A DNA stretch of 64,000 nucleotides from Gammaproteobacteria bacterium (GTDB taxonomy: Bacteria; Pseudomonadota; Gammaproteobacteria; Pseudomonadales; Azotimanducaceae), in assembly GCA_026708185.1 (NCBI GenBank), contig JAPOVK010000050.1, forward strand, positions 62,001-126,000, in the 5' to 3' direction. The notes under the pieces were generated by a model. It did not search any database and was not told the origin of the DNA. It worked only from the letters and a program-made list of their open reading frames with translations. The translations under genes were made by a program, and so were the position numbers. Position 1 is the first letter of the stretch, and the number at the start of each line of letters is the position of its first letter. Shown piece by piece: positions 35,634-44,477 of the stretch.

Positions 35634-37307
35634 TCACGGCAGCGGCGCCGACCCTTCGCCTTGCCTCAGTTCGTGGGTCTCGCCGGCCGCAAAGTCGCCG
35701 AACGCTTCCCGTGCGCCACCCGGCCACCGGACTACCACGTTGTGCAGTCGCGACTCGCGCCCCACGCCGAAATGCACCCGCGGATCGTTCGACGCGAGGT
35801 AGCTGGCGGCCGGCTGCACGTCCCGGCTCAGGCGTCGCCCGCCGACCGATGCGGAGACGGTCGCACCGTGGGCATCCCGGCCTGACGTCGTTCGCACGCG
35901 GAACCGTGCCCAGTTGCCGCGATCGGCGCGGTTCATCAACAGGTACGCGGCCGCGTCGCGATTGATCACCACCAGGTCGACCCCACCGTCGTCGTCGATG
36001 TCCCCGGCCGCCACGGCCCGGCTGGTGTGGACGAGTTCGGGCGATACGCCGCCGGTGGGGCCGAGTTCGTCGAAACGAATGCCGTCGTCGTCGATCGAGC
36101 CGCGGTAGAGCGTATTGGGTTCGGCATAGCCGTCGCCTTCGGCGGGCCCCGACAGCGAGATCTTGCCGTTCGCCTCGTAGAGATCCAGACGTCCGTCGTT
36201 GTCGAAATCGGCGAGCGCAACGCCGAATCGGGTGTGGCGCATGCTCACCGTGCTCAAGCCCACCAGACGCGTGGCGTCGAAGAAGTAGGTTCCTTCGTTG
36301 CGGAAGAACGAGTCCGTCTCCCGTTCGAGATTGACCACGAGAAGATCGCTGTCGCCGTCGTCGTCCACGTCGGCCGACGCCACGCCCATGCCGGCCTTTT
36401 CGATGCCGTCCGAGTCCATGGCACAACTCCACAGGACGCACTCCTCCGTGAAGCGCAGGTTGCCGGCATTCATCCAGAGTTGATTGGTCGTCCCGTCGTT
36501 GGCCACGAACAGATCGACCAGGCCGTCCGCATTGAAGTCGGCCGCTACGTTGCCGAGGCCGTTTCCAAAGGCGAGGTCGATGCCAGCCGCCTTCGTGACG
36601 TCGGTGAAGGTCCCGTCGCCGTTGTTCCGATAGAGTCGGTCCATGGCGGGGACGCCGTACGCGGTCGGCCCGCAGTAGGTGACGTAGAACGTCTTCACGA
36701 AACACTCTCGTTCGATCTCGGGCGTCCAGTTGATGTAGTTCACGACGAACAGATCCAAGTCGCCATCGAGATCGAGGTCGATGAAGTTCGCGGCCGTACT
36801 CCATCGCGGATCGCCAACGCCGCTTTCGGCGGTGACATCAAGGAACGTGCCGGTGCCGTCGTTCTGGAGGAGGACGTTGGGACCGAGGTTGGTGACGTAC
36901 AGATCGATGTCGCCGTCGTTGTCGTAGTCCCCCGCGGTGACGCCCATGCCGTAGCCGCGATCACCTGCGCCGCCGGCCTCCGGAACTTCGTCGAAGTGGC
37001 CGTCGCCCCGGTTCCTATACAGTCGATTCGCCGAGAGTTCCGGCGTCAGCATCCTGTCGACCCGGCCGCTCTGGACCAGGTAGGCGTCGAGGTCGCCATC
37101 GCCGTCCAGGTCGGCCAGCGCCACGCCGCCACCCATCATCTCGGGCATCATCGGGCGCCCGTCGAAGCCGGAATGGTGTTCGAAGTCGATGCCTCGCTCG
37201 TGGGCTTCCTCGCTGAACCACGCTGGCTCCGACGGCGAACACGCCCCGAGCAGCACGAGCGCGCCTCCGCATCGGGCAAGAACCCAGTAGGAAGCAGGCG
37301 ACTTCAC
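35634..37307 (-). CDS. FG-GAP/VCBS repeat protein with C-terminal ASPIC/UnbV domain (CRTAC1-like), lipoprotein
   Basis: 557 aa; lipobox-like GALVLLGACS; repeated YDNDGDIDLYVTNLG, DLDLDGDLDLFVVNY, DFNADGLVDLFVANDG; C-terminal GATVSASVGGRRLSRDVQPAASYLASNDPRVHFGVG. Confidence 0.92.
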   Translation of the reverse strand: MKSPASYWVLARCGGALVLLGACSPSEPAWFSEEAHERGIDFEHHSGFDGRPMMPEMMGGGVALADLDGDGDLDAYLVQSGRVDRMLTPELSANRLYRNRGDGHFDEVPEAGGAGDRGYGMGVTAGDYDNDGDIDLYVTNLGPNVLLQNDGTGTFLDVTAESGVGDPRWSTAANFIDLDLDGDLDLFVVNYINWTPEIERECFVKTFYVTYCGPTAYGVPAMDRLYRNNGDGTFTDVTKAAGIDLAFGNGLGNVAADFNADGLVDLFVANDGTTNQLWMNAGNLRFTEECVLWSCAMDSDGIEKAGMGVASADVDDDGDSDLLVVNLERETDSFFRNEGTYFFDATRLVGLSTVSMRHTRFGVALADFDNDGRLDLYEANGKISLSGPAEGDGYAEPNTLYRGSIDDDGIRFDELGPTGGVSPELVHTSRAVAAGDIDDDGGVDLVVINRDAAAYLLMNRADRGNWARFRVRTTSGRDAHGATVSASVGGRRLSRDVQPAASYLASNDPRVHFGVGRESRLHNVVVRWPGGAREAFGDFAAGETHELRQGEGSAPLP

Positions 37308-38734
37308 CCGGTTGAGTCGCCGGAGTGGATCGAGTTCAGTTCACGCAACCGAACCTCGTTTCGGCGGAGTTCCGTCGGATCCGCCCCATAGTCTCGCGCC
37401 CGATCCTGGGCTCGACGCGCTTCCTCCATGCGACCGACCTCGAGCAAGCTGCGGGCGAGGAAGACCTGGCCGAGGGCGAAGCGCGGCTCGACCTTGGCGA
37501 CGCGCTGAAACCACTCGATCGCACTCGCGTAGTTCCCAAGCTCGAATTCGGCCAAGCCTAGGTAGAAGAACGTCGTGCGCTTGCCGGGTTCCAGCTGCAA
37601 CGCCGTCTCGAAGGCCGCCTTGGCAGTGTCGAATCGATCGAGGCCAAAGAGCAACCGGCCACGTTGTTCGTGGGCATAGCCGCTGTTCGGACTGAGCTCG
37701 ATCGCCCGCTCCACGTGTTGGAGTGCGGTTTCAAGATCGCGCTCGGCGCGCAAGAGGTTGGCGATCGTGAGGTGGAACGGTGCGAAATCGGGGTTGAGAA
37801 CCAGGCCCCGTTCCAGCGTCGCGAGGGACTCCTCCGGCCGGCCGGATCGGTCGTACGCGATACTCATGGAGTTCATCAGATTGCAGGCTAGGAAGAACCT
37901 CTCGTCGCGCCCGCAGTGTTCCTCCGGGTGATGGTTCTGGAGTCGCCGCAGGATCGCCAAGGCCTCCGCCAGCCGGCCCGCTGCCGACAACTCCTTTGCC
38001 AGCATGTAGCTGCCATGGCCCCGGATGTGCTCGTACCGCTCGTCCCGACGCTCGTCCGGCCACGTTAGGGGCTCGGCCCCCCGGCCGCGCGCCATGGCCG
38101 TTCGCGCCTCGTCCAGCCGGCCAACGGCCCGCAAGGCTTCGCCATGGGTCCGATGGACGTACGGGTGGTCGAGCGTCTCCACCAGGGGGTTGAGGATTTC
38201 CAGTGCTCGGGCAACTTCGCCGGTGGCCATCAGTGACTGGGCACGGCCGAACAGCGCGTAGGGGTCCGCCCGAAGTTCGATACGCTGGTAGGCTGCCATC
38301 GCCTCACGGGGCTGGTTGGATTCCTGCAGCCACGCACCCTGCCATAGCCATGCCGGGGCGTAGTCGGCGTCGACGGCGAGCGCTTGATCTAGGAGTTCCA
38401 GGGCGTGCTCGTAGTCGCCGTCCTCGGCGATGAGGTGGGCGGCGAAATACGGCCAACGGAAGTCCTTCGGATCGAGAGACTGCGCCTGGCGGTAGGTCGT
38501 GATCGCCTCTTGTCGAAAACCGTTGACGTCGTAGGCCATGCCCAGACGACCGCGCATAGGGCCGGATGTCGGGACGGTTCGGACGGATTGCAGTAGCCCC
38601 TCGAGGTGTTCCCCGACATCCGTATCGCCCGAGCCCACGCCAGCGACAATGGGCTCAGCGGCAAAGTCCGGTTCGGATTGCGAGCACCCGGAGAAAAGCA
38701 CTGCGCCAGCCGCGATGACGGCAACGTGTCGCAT
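37304..38734 (-). CDS. TPR-repeat lipoprotein
   Basis: 476 aa; N-terminal MRHVAVIAAGAVLFSGCSQSEPDF; repeats such as RAIELSPNSGYAHEQRGRLLFGLDRFDTAKAAFETALQLEPGKRTTFFYLGLAEFELGNYASAIEWFQRVAKVEP. Confidence 0.9.
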   Translation of the reverse strand: MRHVAVIAAGAVLFSGCSQSEPDFAAEPIVAGVGSGDTDVGEHLEGLLQSVRTVPTSGPMRGRLGMAYDVNGFRQEAITTYRQAQSLDPKDFRWPYFAAHLIAEDGDYEHALELLDQALAVDADYAPAWLWQGAWLQESNQPREAMAAYQRIELRADPYALFGRAQSLMATGEVARALEILNPLVETLDHPYVHRTHGEALRAVGRLDEARTAMARGRGAEPLTWPDERRDERYEHIRGHGSYMLAKELSAAGRLAEALAILRRLQNHHPEEHCGRDERFFLACNLMNSMSIAYDRSGRPEESLATLERGLVLNPDFAPFHLTIANLLRAERDLETALQHVERAIELSPNSGYAHEQRGRLLFGLDRFDTAKAAFETALQLEPGKRTTFFYLGLAEFELGNYASAIEWFQRVAKVEPRFALGQVFLARSLLEVGRMEEARRAQDRARDYGADPTELRRNEVRLRELNSIHSGDSTG

Positions 38735-38823
38735 GGCGTAAGAGAGTAAACGAAAAGCAATGATGGTTTGATGATCAGGATCGTGATGCTATGATGCTAC
38801 CCGAGACGTGCATTGCGTATTCG

Positions 38824-39093
38824 ATGAGAACGACCCTGACGATCGACGATGACATTGCCCGTGGCATCCGGCGGGTTGTCGCACGATCCGGTAGATCCTT
38901 CAAGGCAGTCGTGAACGACGCCTTGCGTGCTGGAATCTCCGGTGACCGCGTCGCAACCAAGGCGAAGCCGTACCGTCTGGAGCCGGCTGCAATGGGCGAC
39001 GTCGTTGGGCCATACCACCTCAACAAGGCCCTGCAACTGGCCGACGACCTCGAAGATCTGGAGATCGCACGCGAACTCGAAACCCGCAAGTGA
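38824..39093 (+). CDS. vapB: VapB-like ribbon-helix-helix antitoxin
   Basis: MRTTLTIDDDIARGIRRVVARSGRSFKAVVNDALRAGI; overlaps the PIN toxin gene by 4 bp. Confidence 0.82.
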   Translation: MRTTLTIDDDIARGIRRVVARSGRSFKAVVNDALRAGISGDRVATKAKPYRLEPAAMGDVVGPYHLNKALQLADDLEDLEIARELETRK

Positions 39094-39566
39094 GAGCGGT
39101 GCTCCTGGTCGACGCCAACCTATTGATCTATGCCGTCAACTCGGACGCGCCGCTACACGCGGACGCACGACGCTGGTGGGAGGATACGCTTTCCGGCAGC
39201 AATTCAGTTGGCCTGCCTTGGGTGTGTCTATTGGCATTCCTCCGGGTCACGACGCGGACCGGAATACTCGGCAAGCCGCTCCGGGTCGAGGAAGCCGTTG
39301 GCTACATCGAGGCATGGCTTGACCAGCCGTTCGTCGAAGCGGTCTCACCCGGGGACAATCATTGGCCGATCCTGCGCAACCTGCTGCGCCTGAGTGGGAC
39401 CGGCGGGAACTTGACCTCTGATGCCCACATCGCGGCGATGGCATTGGAGCGTGGAGCGGTCATCTACTCGGCGGACCACGACTTCAGCCGGTTTCCAGGG
39501 ATCGAACACGTGAACCCGCTTGCCGCGCCGCTAGGCGACGATGGCGGAGGTCGCGAGCCGGCTTAG
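39090..39566 (+). CDS. vapC: VapC-like PIN-domain toxin
   Basis: LLVDANLLIYAVNSDAPLHADARRWWEDTL, AHIAAMALERGAVIYSADHDFSRFPGIEHVNPL; PIN acidic residues present. Confidence 0.9.
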   Translation: MRAVLLVDANLLIYAVNSDAPLHADARRWWEDTLSGSNSVGLPWVCLLAFLRVTTRTGILGKPLRVEEAVGYIEAWLDQPFVEAVSPGDNHWPILRNLLRLSGTGGNLTSDAHIAAMALERGAVIYSADHDFSRFPGIEHVNPLAAPLGDDGGGREPA

Positions 39567-39626
39567 GCTGCACGGACAGCATCCCTTGCGCTGAGGGAGC
39601 GATGCCACGCTCGCCCCTCGAGCGTC

Positions 39627-39655
39627 TTGAGGCACGCCAAGGCCGCCCCTATACT
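39627..39655 (+). promoter_or_regulatory. Sigma70-type promoter upstream of the ABC operon
   Basis: TTGAGG (39627-39632) - 17 bp - TATACT (39650-39655). Confidence 0.5.
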
Positions 39656-39703
39656 GCGCGCCCCGCGGCCGCCCGTGGCGGTCAGTCCGACGGCGAGTCT
39701 TCC

Positions 39704-40714
39704 ATGTCCCAGATCGAGGTTCGCAACCTCGCCAAGGTGTTTCGCGTGGCCGAACGCCGTGCCGGGCTCCTTGGCGCTTTCCGGGGTCTTGTAAGTCGCC
39801 GCATGCGCGACGTGCATGCCCTCGCCGGTGTCGATTTCGACATCGAACGCGGCGAGCTTGTGGGGTACATCGGCCCGAACGGCGCGGGCAAATCCACCAC
39901 CATCAAGATCCTGGCCGGCATCCTGACGCCGACTGGCGGTACCTGCACGATCGACGGCCTCACGCCTTGGCGCGACCGCCGCCGGCATGCAGCGCGGATC
40001 GGCGTCGTTTTCGGGCAGCGCACGCAGCTCTGGTGGGACCTGCCAGTCATCGAGAGTTTCGAGTTGCTGCAGCGCGTCTACCGCGTGCCCGAGGGACTGT
40101 TCGCAAGCAACCGCGATCGCATGGTGGAACTGCTGCGCCTTGGGCCGCTTCTCGACACGCCGGTGCGCCAGCTATCCCTCGGCCAACGCATGCGTGCCGA
40201 TCTTGCGGCCGCGCTCCTGCATGGGCCGAAGCTGCTGTTCCTCGATGAGCCGACGATCGGACTCGACGCTGCGGCAAAGCTCGCGATGCGGGACTTCGTG
40301 CGCACGTTGAACCGCGAGGAGGGCGTCACTGTCGTGCTGACGACGCACGACATGGACGACATCGAAGCGCTTTGCGAGCGGATCATGGTCATCGGCCAAG
40401 GGCGCATCCTGATTGACGGCGGCATCGACGAGCTTCGTCGCCGGGTCGGCAACGAGCGGGTGCTCATCGTGGACTTCGAGGAGGTGCTGCGCCTCGCGGC
40501 CTTGGCGCGCGAGCTCGACGGGGACGGCGTGCGGGACGTGCGCGTGACCGGCAAGCGGGCACGGATCGCCTTCGACGCGGGCGTGGTCGCGCCGGCGGCG
40601 CTGATCGCGCGGGTAACTGCGCGGTTCGAGGTGCATGACCTCTTCGTCGAGCACCCGCCCATCGAGCACACGGTCGCCGATCTCTATGCCGAGCACGGGC
40701 AGGGCGAGGCGTGA
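39704..40714 (+). CDS. ABC transporter ATP-binding protein (ABC-2 exporter type)
   Basis: Walker A GYIGPNGAGKSTTIKILAGIL, signature LSLGQRMRADLAAALLHGPKLLFLDEPTIGLD, HDMDDIEALCERIMVIGQGRI. Confidence 0.95.
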   Translation: MSQIEVRNLAKVFRVAERRAGLLGAFRGLVSRRMRDVHALAGVDFDIERGELVGYIGPNGAGKSTTIKILAGILTPTGGTCTIDGLTPWRDRRRHAARIGVVFGQRTQLWWDLPVIESFELLQRVYRVPEGLFASNRDRMVELLRLGPLLDTPVRQLSLGQRMRADLAAALLHGPKLLFLDEPTIGLDAAAKLAMRDFVRTLNREEGVTVVLTTHDMDDIEALCERIMVIGQGRILIDGGIDELRRRVGNERVLIVDFEEVLRLAALARELDGDGVRDVRVTGKRARIAFDAGVVAPAALIARVTARFEVHDLFVEHPPIEHTVADLYAEHGQGEA

Positions 40715-41532
40715 GTCGTCTCGCACCCTACACGGCGGTTGTCAGCGCCCGCTACCGGAACCTGTTGCAGTACCGCGCGGCGGCGTTCGCCGGATTCGTC
40801 ACCCAGCTCTTCTGGGGCTCGATACGACTGATGATCCTCGCGGCGTTCTATGCGGCGGCCGAGGGACCCCAGCCGATGAACATGGTCGAAGTCGTGGCCT
40901 ATGTCTGGCTCGGCCAAGCCCTCCTCGGGATGCTGCCTTGGAACACGGACGCCGACTTCAAGGAACAGGTGACCTCCGGCGCCGTCGCCTACGACCTGCT
41001 GCGACCCTTGGACCTCTACGGTTACTGGTACGCGCGCACATTGGCGTTCCGGACCGCCACGACGACGCTGCGCGCAGTGCCCATGGTGGTCTTCGCCATG
41101 CTGCTGCTGCCGGCGTTCGGCCTTGCCGAGTGGGCGTTGCCGGTCCCGTCGGTAACTGGGCTGATCGGGTTTCTGGCCGCGATCACGGCGGCCGCTCTCT
41201 TGTCCACGGCGATCACGGTGCTTGCCCACATCTCCATGCTGTGGACCCTCTCCGGTGAAGGCGTCGACCGCATCCTGCCCTCGTTCGTGACCATCCTCTC
41301 GGGGATGATCGTGCCGCTGCCCCTGTTTCCCGACTGGATGCAGCCGTTTCTCTCCTGGCAGCCGTTCCGCGGCCTCTGCGATGTCCCGTACCGCATCTAC
41401 AGCGGCAACATTCCCATCACCGAGGCCGCGAACGAGATCGCCTTCACGCTGGCGTGGACGGTGGTGATCGTGTGGTTCGGGCGGTTCCTGCTGTCGCGAG
41501 GTGTGCGCCGCCTCGTCGTCCAGGGAGGCTGA
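40711..41532 (+). CDS. ABC-2 type permease (DUF990-like)
   Basis: 273 aa, six-TM-like hydrophobic profile; 4-bp overlap with the ATPase gene. Confidence 0.88.
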   Translation: MSRLAPYTAVVSARYRNLLQYRAAAFAGFVTQLFWGSIRLMILAAFYAAAEGPQPMNMVEVVAYVWLGQALLGMLPWNTDADFKEQVTSGAVAYDLLRPLDLYGYWYARTLAFRTATTTLRAVPMVVFAMLLLPAFGLAEWALPVPSVTGLIGFLAAITAAALLSTAITVLAHISMLWTLSGEGVDRILPSFVTILSGMIVPLPLFPDWMQPFLSWQPFRGLCDVPYRIYSGNIPITEAANEIAFTLAWTVVIVWFGRFLLSRGVRRLVVQGG

Positions 41533-41536
41533 AGGC

Positions 41537-42343
41537 ATGGTCGACACGATGGCCTTGCTCGGGCGCTACTTCGGCGTCTCGATCCGTGCCCAACTGCAGT
41601 ACCGGGCGTCGTTCCTGCTGAACGCGACGGGGCAGTTCGTCAACTCGGGCATCGAGTTCGTCGGCCTTTGGGCGCTGTTCGATCGCTTCGGCCACCTCGC
41701 GGGCTGGACGTTCGCCGAAGTGGCGTTCTTCTACGGCGTGGTCAACTGCACCTTCGCCATCGCCGATGCGCTGACCACCGGATTCGACCGCTTCGGCTCG
41801 CACTACGTCAAGACCGGCGACTTCGACCGCTTGCTGCTGCGTCCCCGTCCCGCGGCGCTGCAGCTTGCGGGCCACGAGTTCGCCCTGCGGCGGGTCGGCC
41901 GCCTGCTGCAAGGAATGATCGTGCTCGCTTGGGCGACCTCGGCCCTCGACATCCCATGGGACGCGGCGCGCGTGGCGTTGCTAACGCTGACGGTTACGGG
42001 CGGCATCGCCTTTTTCGTCGGTCTGATGGTCCTGCAGGCGACGCTCTGCTTCTGGACCACCGAGTCGCTGGAGATCATGAACGTGTTGACGTACGGCGGA
42101 GTGGAGACCGCGCAGTACCCGCTGTCGATCTACCACGTCGCGTTCCGGCGCGTGTTCACGTTCGTGGTGCCACTGGCCTGCATCGGCTATTTCCCCGTGG
42201 TGGCAGTGCTCGGGGTGGACGACCCGCTCGGCACGGGACGGGTGTTCCAGGCGCTTGCGCCGCTCGCGGGCGTGGCGTTCCTAGGGCTGTCGCTCGTGGT
42301 CTGGAGCGTCGGCGTGCGGCGCTACACCTCGACTGGGAGTTGA
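41537..42343 (+). CDS. ABC-2 type permease (DUF990-like)
   Basis: MVDTMALLGRYFGVSIRAQLQYRASFLLNATGQFVNSGIEFVGLWALFDRFG...; follows the first permease. Confidence 0.88.
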   Translation: MVDTMALLGRYFGVSIRAQLQYRASFLLNATGQFVNSGIEFVGLWALFDRFGHLAGWTFAEVAFFYGVVNCTFAIADALTTGFDRFGSHYVKTGDFDRLLLRPRPAALQLAGHEFALRRVGRLLQGMIVLAWATSALDIPWDAARVALLTLTVTGGIAFFVGLMVLQATLCFWTTESLEIMNVLTYGGVETAQYPLSIYHVAFRRVFTFVVPLACIGYFPVVAVLGVDDPLGTGRVFQALAPLAGVAFLGLSLVVWSVGVRRYTSTGS

Positions 42344-42394
42344 GCCCGACGCCGCCATCGGCGACCATCAGACGCTCTTTGGAGGGAGAGGAAG

Positions 42395-43141
42395 ATGGCC
42401 GCGGACACCTCTGGCTGGTGGGATGCCAGCGACCCGACCGGTCGATCGGTTCGCGAGTTCAGGATTGCCCGGGCCGGCGTGGAGCGACCTGTCACCGGTG
42501 CCCTCTGGTCACCCGCGGATGCTGGCGACGAGGCGCCGCTGGTGCTTTTCGGCCACGGCGCATCGGGGGACCGCTACCAGGCGCCAATCTGCCACCTCGC
42601 ACACCTGTTCGTGGACGAAGCCGGCTGCAACGCGCTCTCTATCGACGGGCCGGTCCACGGCATGCGGCAAGTGGGGCCGGGAGGCCGGGCCGCGTTCGGC
42701 GACGAGATCAAGCGACCGGGGTTCATGGACGACATGGTCGCCGACTGGCATGCCGCGCTCGATGCGACCCGCGCCCAGGCGAGCCCAGGCGACATCGCCT
42801 ACTTCGGCCTGTCCATGGGCTCCATCTTCGGTATACCACTGATCGCCTCGCTGCCGGAAACCAAGGCCGCGGTGCTGGGCCTGCTTGGCACGACCAAGGC
42901 CGGCGGCCTGTTCGCGGAACGCATCTTGAGCGACGCCGCGCGGATACGCTGTCCGGTGCTTTTCCTGATGCAGTTGGAGGACGAGTTGTTCCCGCGCGAC
43001 GGGTATCTGGCGGTGTTCGATGCGCTGGCGAGCGACGACAAGCGCATTCACGCCAACCCGGGCTTGCACCCGGCAGTTCCGGCGGAGGAAATCGCGACGA
43101 GCTTCGCGTTTATCGAACGACTCGTCGGCCGTTCTCGCTAA
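42395..43141 (+). CDS. Alpha/beta (dienelactone) hydrolase family protein
   Basis: 248 aa; APLVLFGHGASGDRYQAPI, DIAYFGLSMGSIFGIPLIASLPETKAAVLGLLG, CPVLFLMQLEDELFPRDGYLAVFDAL. Confidence 0.87.
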   Translation: MAADTSGWWDASDPTGRSVREFRIARAGVERPVTGALWSPADAGDEAPLVLFGHGASGDRYQAPICHLAHLFVDEAGCNALSIDGPVHGMRQVGPGGRAAFGDEIKRPGFMDDMVADWHAALDATRAQASPGDIAYFGLSMGSIFGIPLIASLPETKAAVLGLLGTTKAGGLFAERILSDAARIRCPVLFLMQLEDELFPRDGYLAVFDALASDDKRIHANPGLHPAVPAEEIATSFAFIERLVGRSR

Positions 43142-43246
43142 GGTCGCGGTCAGGTTCCCGTCGGATTGTCCGAGCGGGTGATCCACTCGCTCCAGGAGCC
43201 AGCATAGAGGGCGGGTTCCGGCAAGCCGGCGTGGACCATTGCCAGT
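42930..43246. repeat. Direct repeat copy A (3' end of hydrolase + 3' end of rhodanese gene)
   Basis: Near-identical to 46369-46685 (constant offset 3439 bp; one mismatch seen at 42961 before the right-hand end diverges around 43234). Confidence 0.92.
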
Positions 43247-43250
43247 ATGT

Positions 43251-43373
43251 CCCGACTGGATGCAGCCGTTCCCTTCCTGGCAGCCGTCCGCGGTCTCTGC
43301 GATGTCCCCTACCGCATCGACAGCGGCAACATTCCGTTCGCCGAGGCCGCGAACGAGGTCGCCTTCACGCTGC
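43251..43373 (+). pseudogene. Fragment of ABC-2 permease gene
   Basis: CCCGACTGGATGCAGCCGTTCCCTTCCTGGCAGCCG... closely matches 41329-41451 with substitutions and a 1-nt deletion. Confidence 0.85.
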
Positions 43374-43426
43374 CCTTGGTACTGCCATCCAAGCGGACAA
43401 TAGGAAAGCGCGCCGGGGAGGCAACG

Positions 43427-43786
43427 CTAGGCAAGTTCGGGCGGGTTCGCGCTCGTGCACACGTCGGCAGTGGCTTTCCTCACCCGTGCGACAGCCGAGT
43501 CCATCGCTTCGCGGCGCACGGTCGCTGCGAGCATCGCTCCCCTGTGGGATCCGTTGCTGGCCAGCTTCGCCGTCCGTCCCGCCTCGATCAGTTCCTCTCG
43601 GAGGCGCAACACCGGCTGCCGACCTCTTATGTTCACCGGGATCCCCTCGAACCAACGAGCAATCGCCCGCTCGCTAGTCCCGGCAAGCTCCATCCCCACG
43701 ACTTCGCGGCATCGGTTGACTGCCGACACGATCGCTCGTTCAGCCCGAATCCGTTCGACGAAAGGGTGGTCAGCTTTGCGGGTCAT
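43427..43786 (-). CDS. Hypothetical helical protein
   Basis: MTRKADHPFVERIRAERAIVSAVNRCREVVGMELAGTSERAIARWFEGIPVNIRGRQPVLRLREEL...; 4-bp overlap with the upstream nucleotidyltransferase gene. Confidence 0.6.
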   Translation of the reverse strand: MTRKADHPFVERIRAERAIVSAVNRCREVVGMELAGTSERAIARWFEGIPVNIRGRQPVLRLREELIEAGRTAKLASNGSHRGAMLAATVRREAMDSAVARVRKATADVCTSANPPELA

Positions 43787-44469
43787 CGGCCCCGTGCCTC
43801 CGCGCACTCCAGGCAACCATACAGCCACGCGCGCAAGCCAACAAGCATGGCTGCGACGTCATCAGGCTGCGGTAGCGTGCCCTCGAGCGGCGCTCCACGT
43901 TCGGAGGCTCGACGGCAGGCGCTCAGGCCTTCGTAAGCCAGCCGGCTGAGGGGCAACGTGGGGACGTCGGAGAGTTGCGGCAAGCGTAGAGGGGCCGAGG
44001 GCGAGAAGTCACGACATCCACAGAGGTCACTCATGATGATCCCGGCATTTCGGACCGCCGTCGCGACGACGCCCAGATCGAAGTACGTGGCGCGCCGACA
44101 GGCAAGCGACTCCGCGGCCTCGTCAAACACCGTACACAGCACTTCCAAGTCTTCTGTATGGCGACTGTATGGCGCCATCGCCCGCAACATACCCTGAAGT
44201 CGATTCACAGGCCGACAGACCGGAATCCCCTCGCATCGCAGATGCCACGCGAACAGCGAGCCTTGTTGGACGAGCCTGCCCAACCCCCGGTAACTGTAGT
44301 GAGCGACGTCGACATGCTCGCCGAACCGCGTTGCCAACCATGTCCTCGCCGCTCGCGGGACCGTACGATCCTCGCAAACGACCAACACATCGGTGTCGCT
44401 GCCCTCGTAGGCCTCTCCCCGAGCACGGGAGCCGAACAGCCAGACTTCATTGATCGCATCCGCCGCCAT
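43783..44469 (-). CDS. Nucleotidyltransferase-domain protein (minimal NTase fold + helical C-terminus)
   Basis: MAADAINEVWLFGSRARGEAYEGSDTDVLVVCEDRTV (GSxARG...DxD) and GEHVDVAHY as candidate third carboxylate. Confidence 0.8.
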   Translation of the reverse strand: MAADAINEVWLFGSRARGEAYEGSDTDVLVVCEDRTVPRAARTWLATRFGEHVDVAHYSYRGLGRLVQQGSLFAWHLRCEGIPVCRPVNRLQGMLRAMAPYSRHTEDLEVLCTVFDEAAESLACRRATYFDLGVVATAVRNAGIIMSDLCGCRDFSPSAPLRLPQLSDVPTLPLSRLAYEGLSACRRASERGAPLEGTLPQPDDVAAMLVGLRAWLYGCLECAEARGR

Positions 44470-44477
44470 GTGACCAG

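Noticed and set aside
41668-43677. 669-aa plus ORF across permease, hydrolase and island
   Set aside because: Out-of-frame reading through three supported loci; Arg-rich, no domain.
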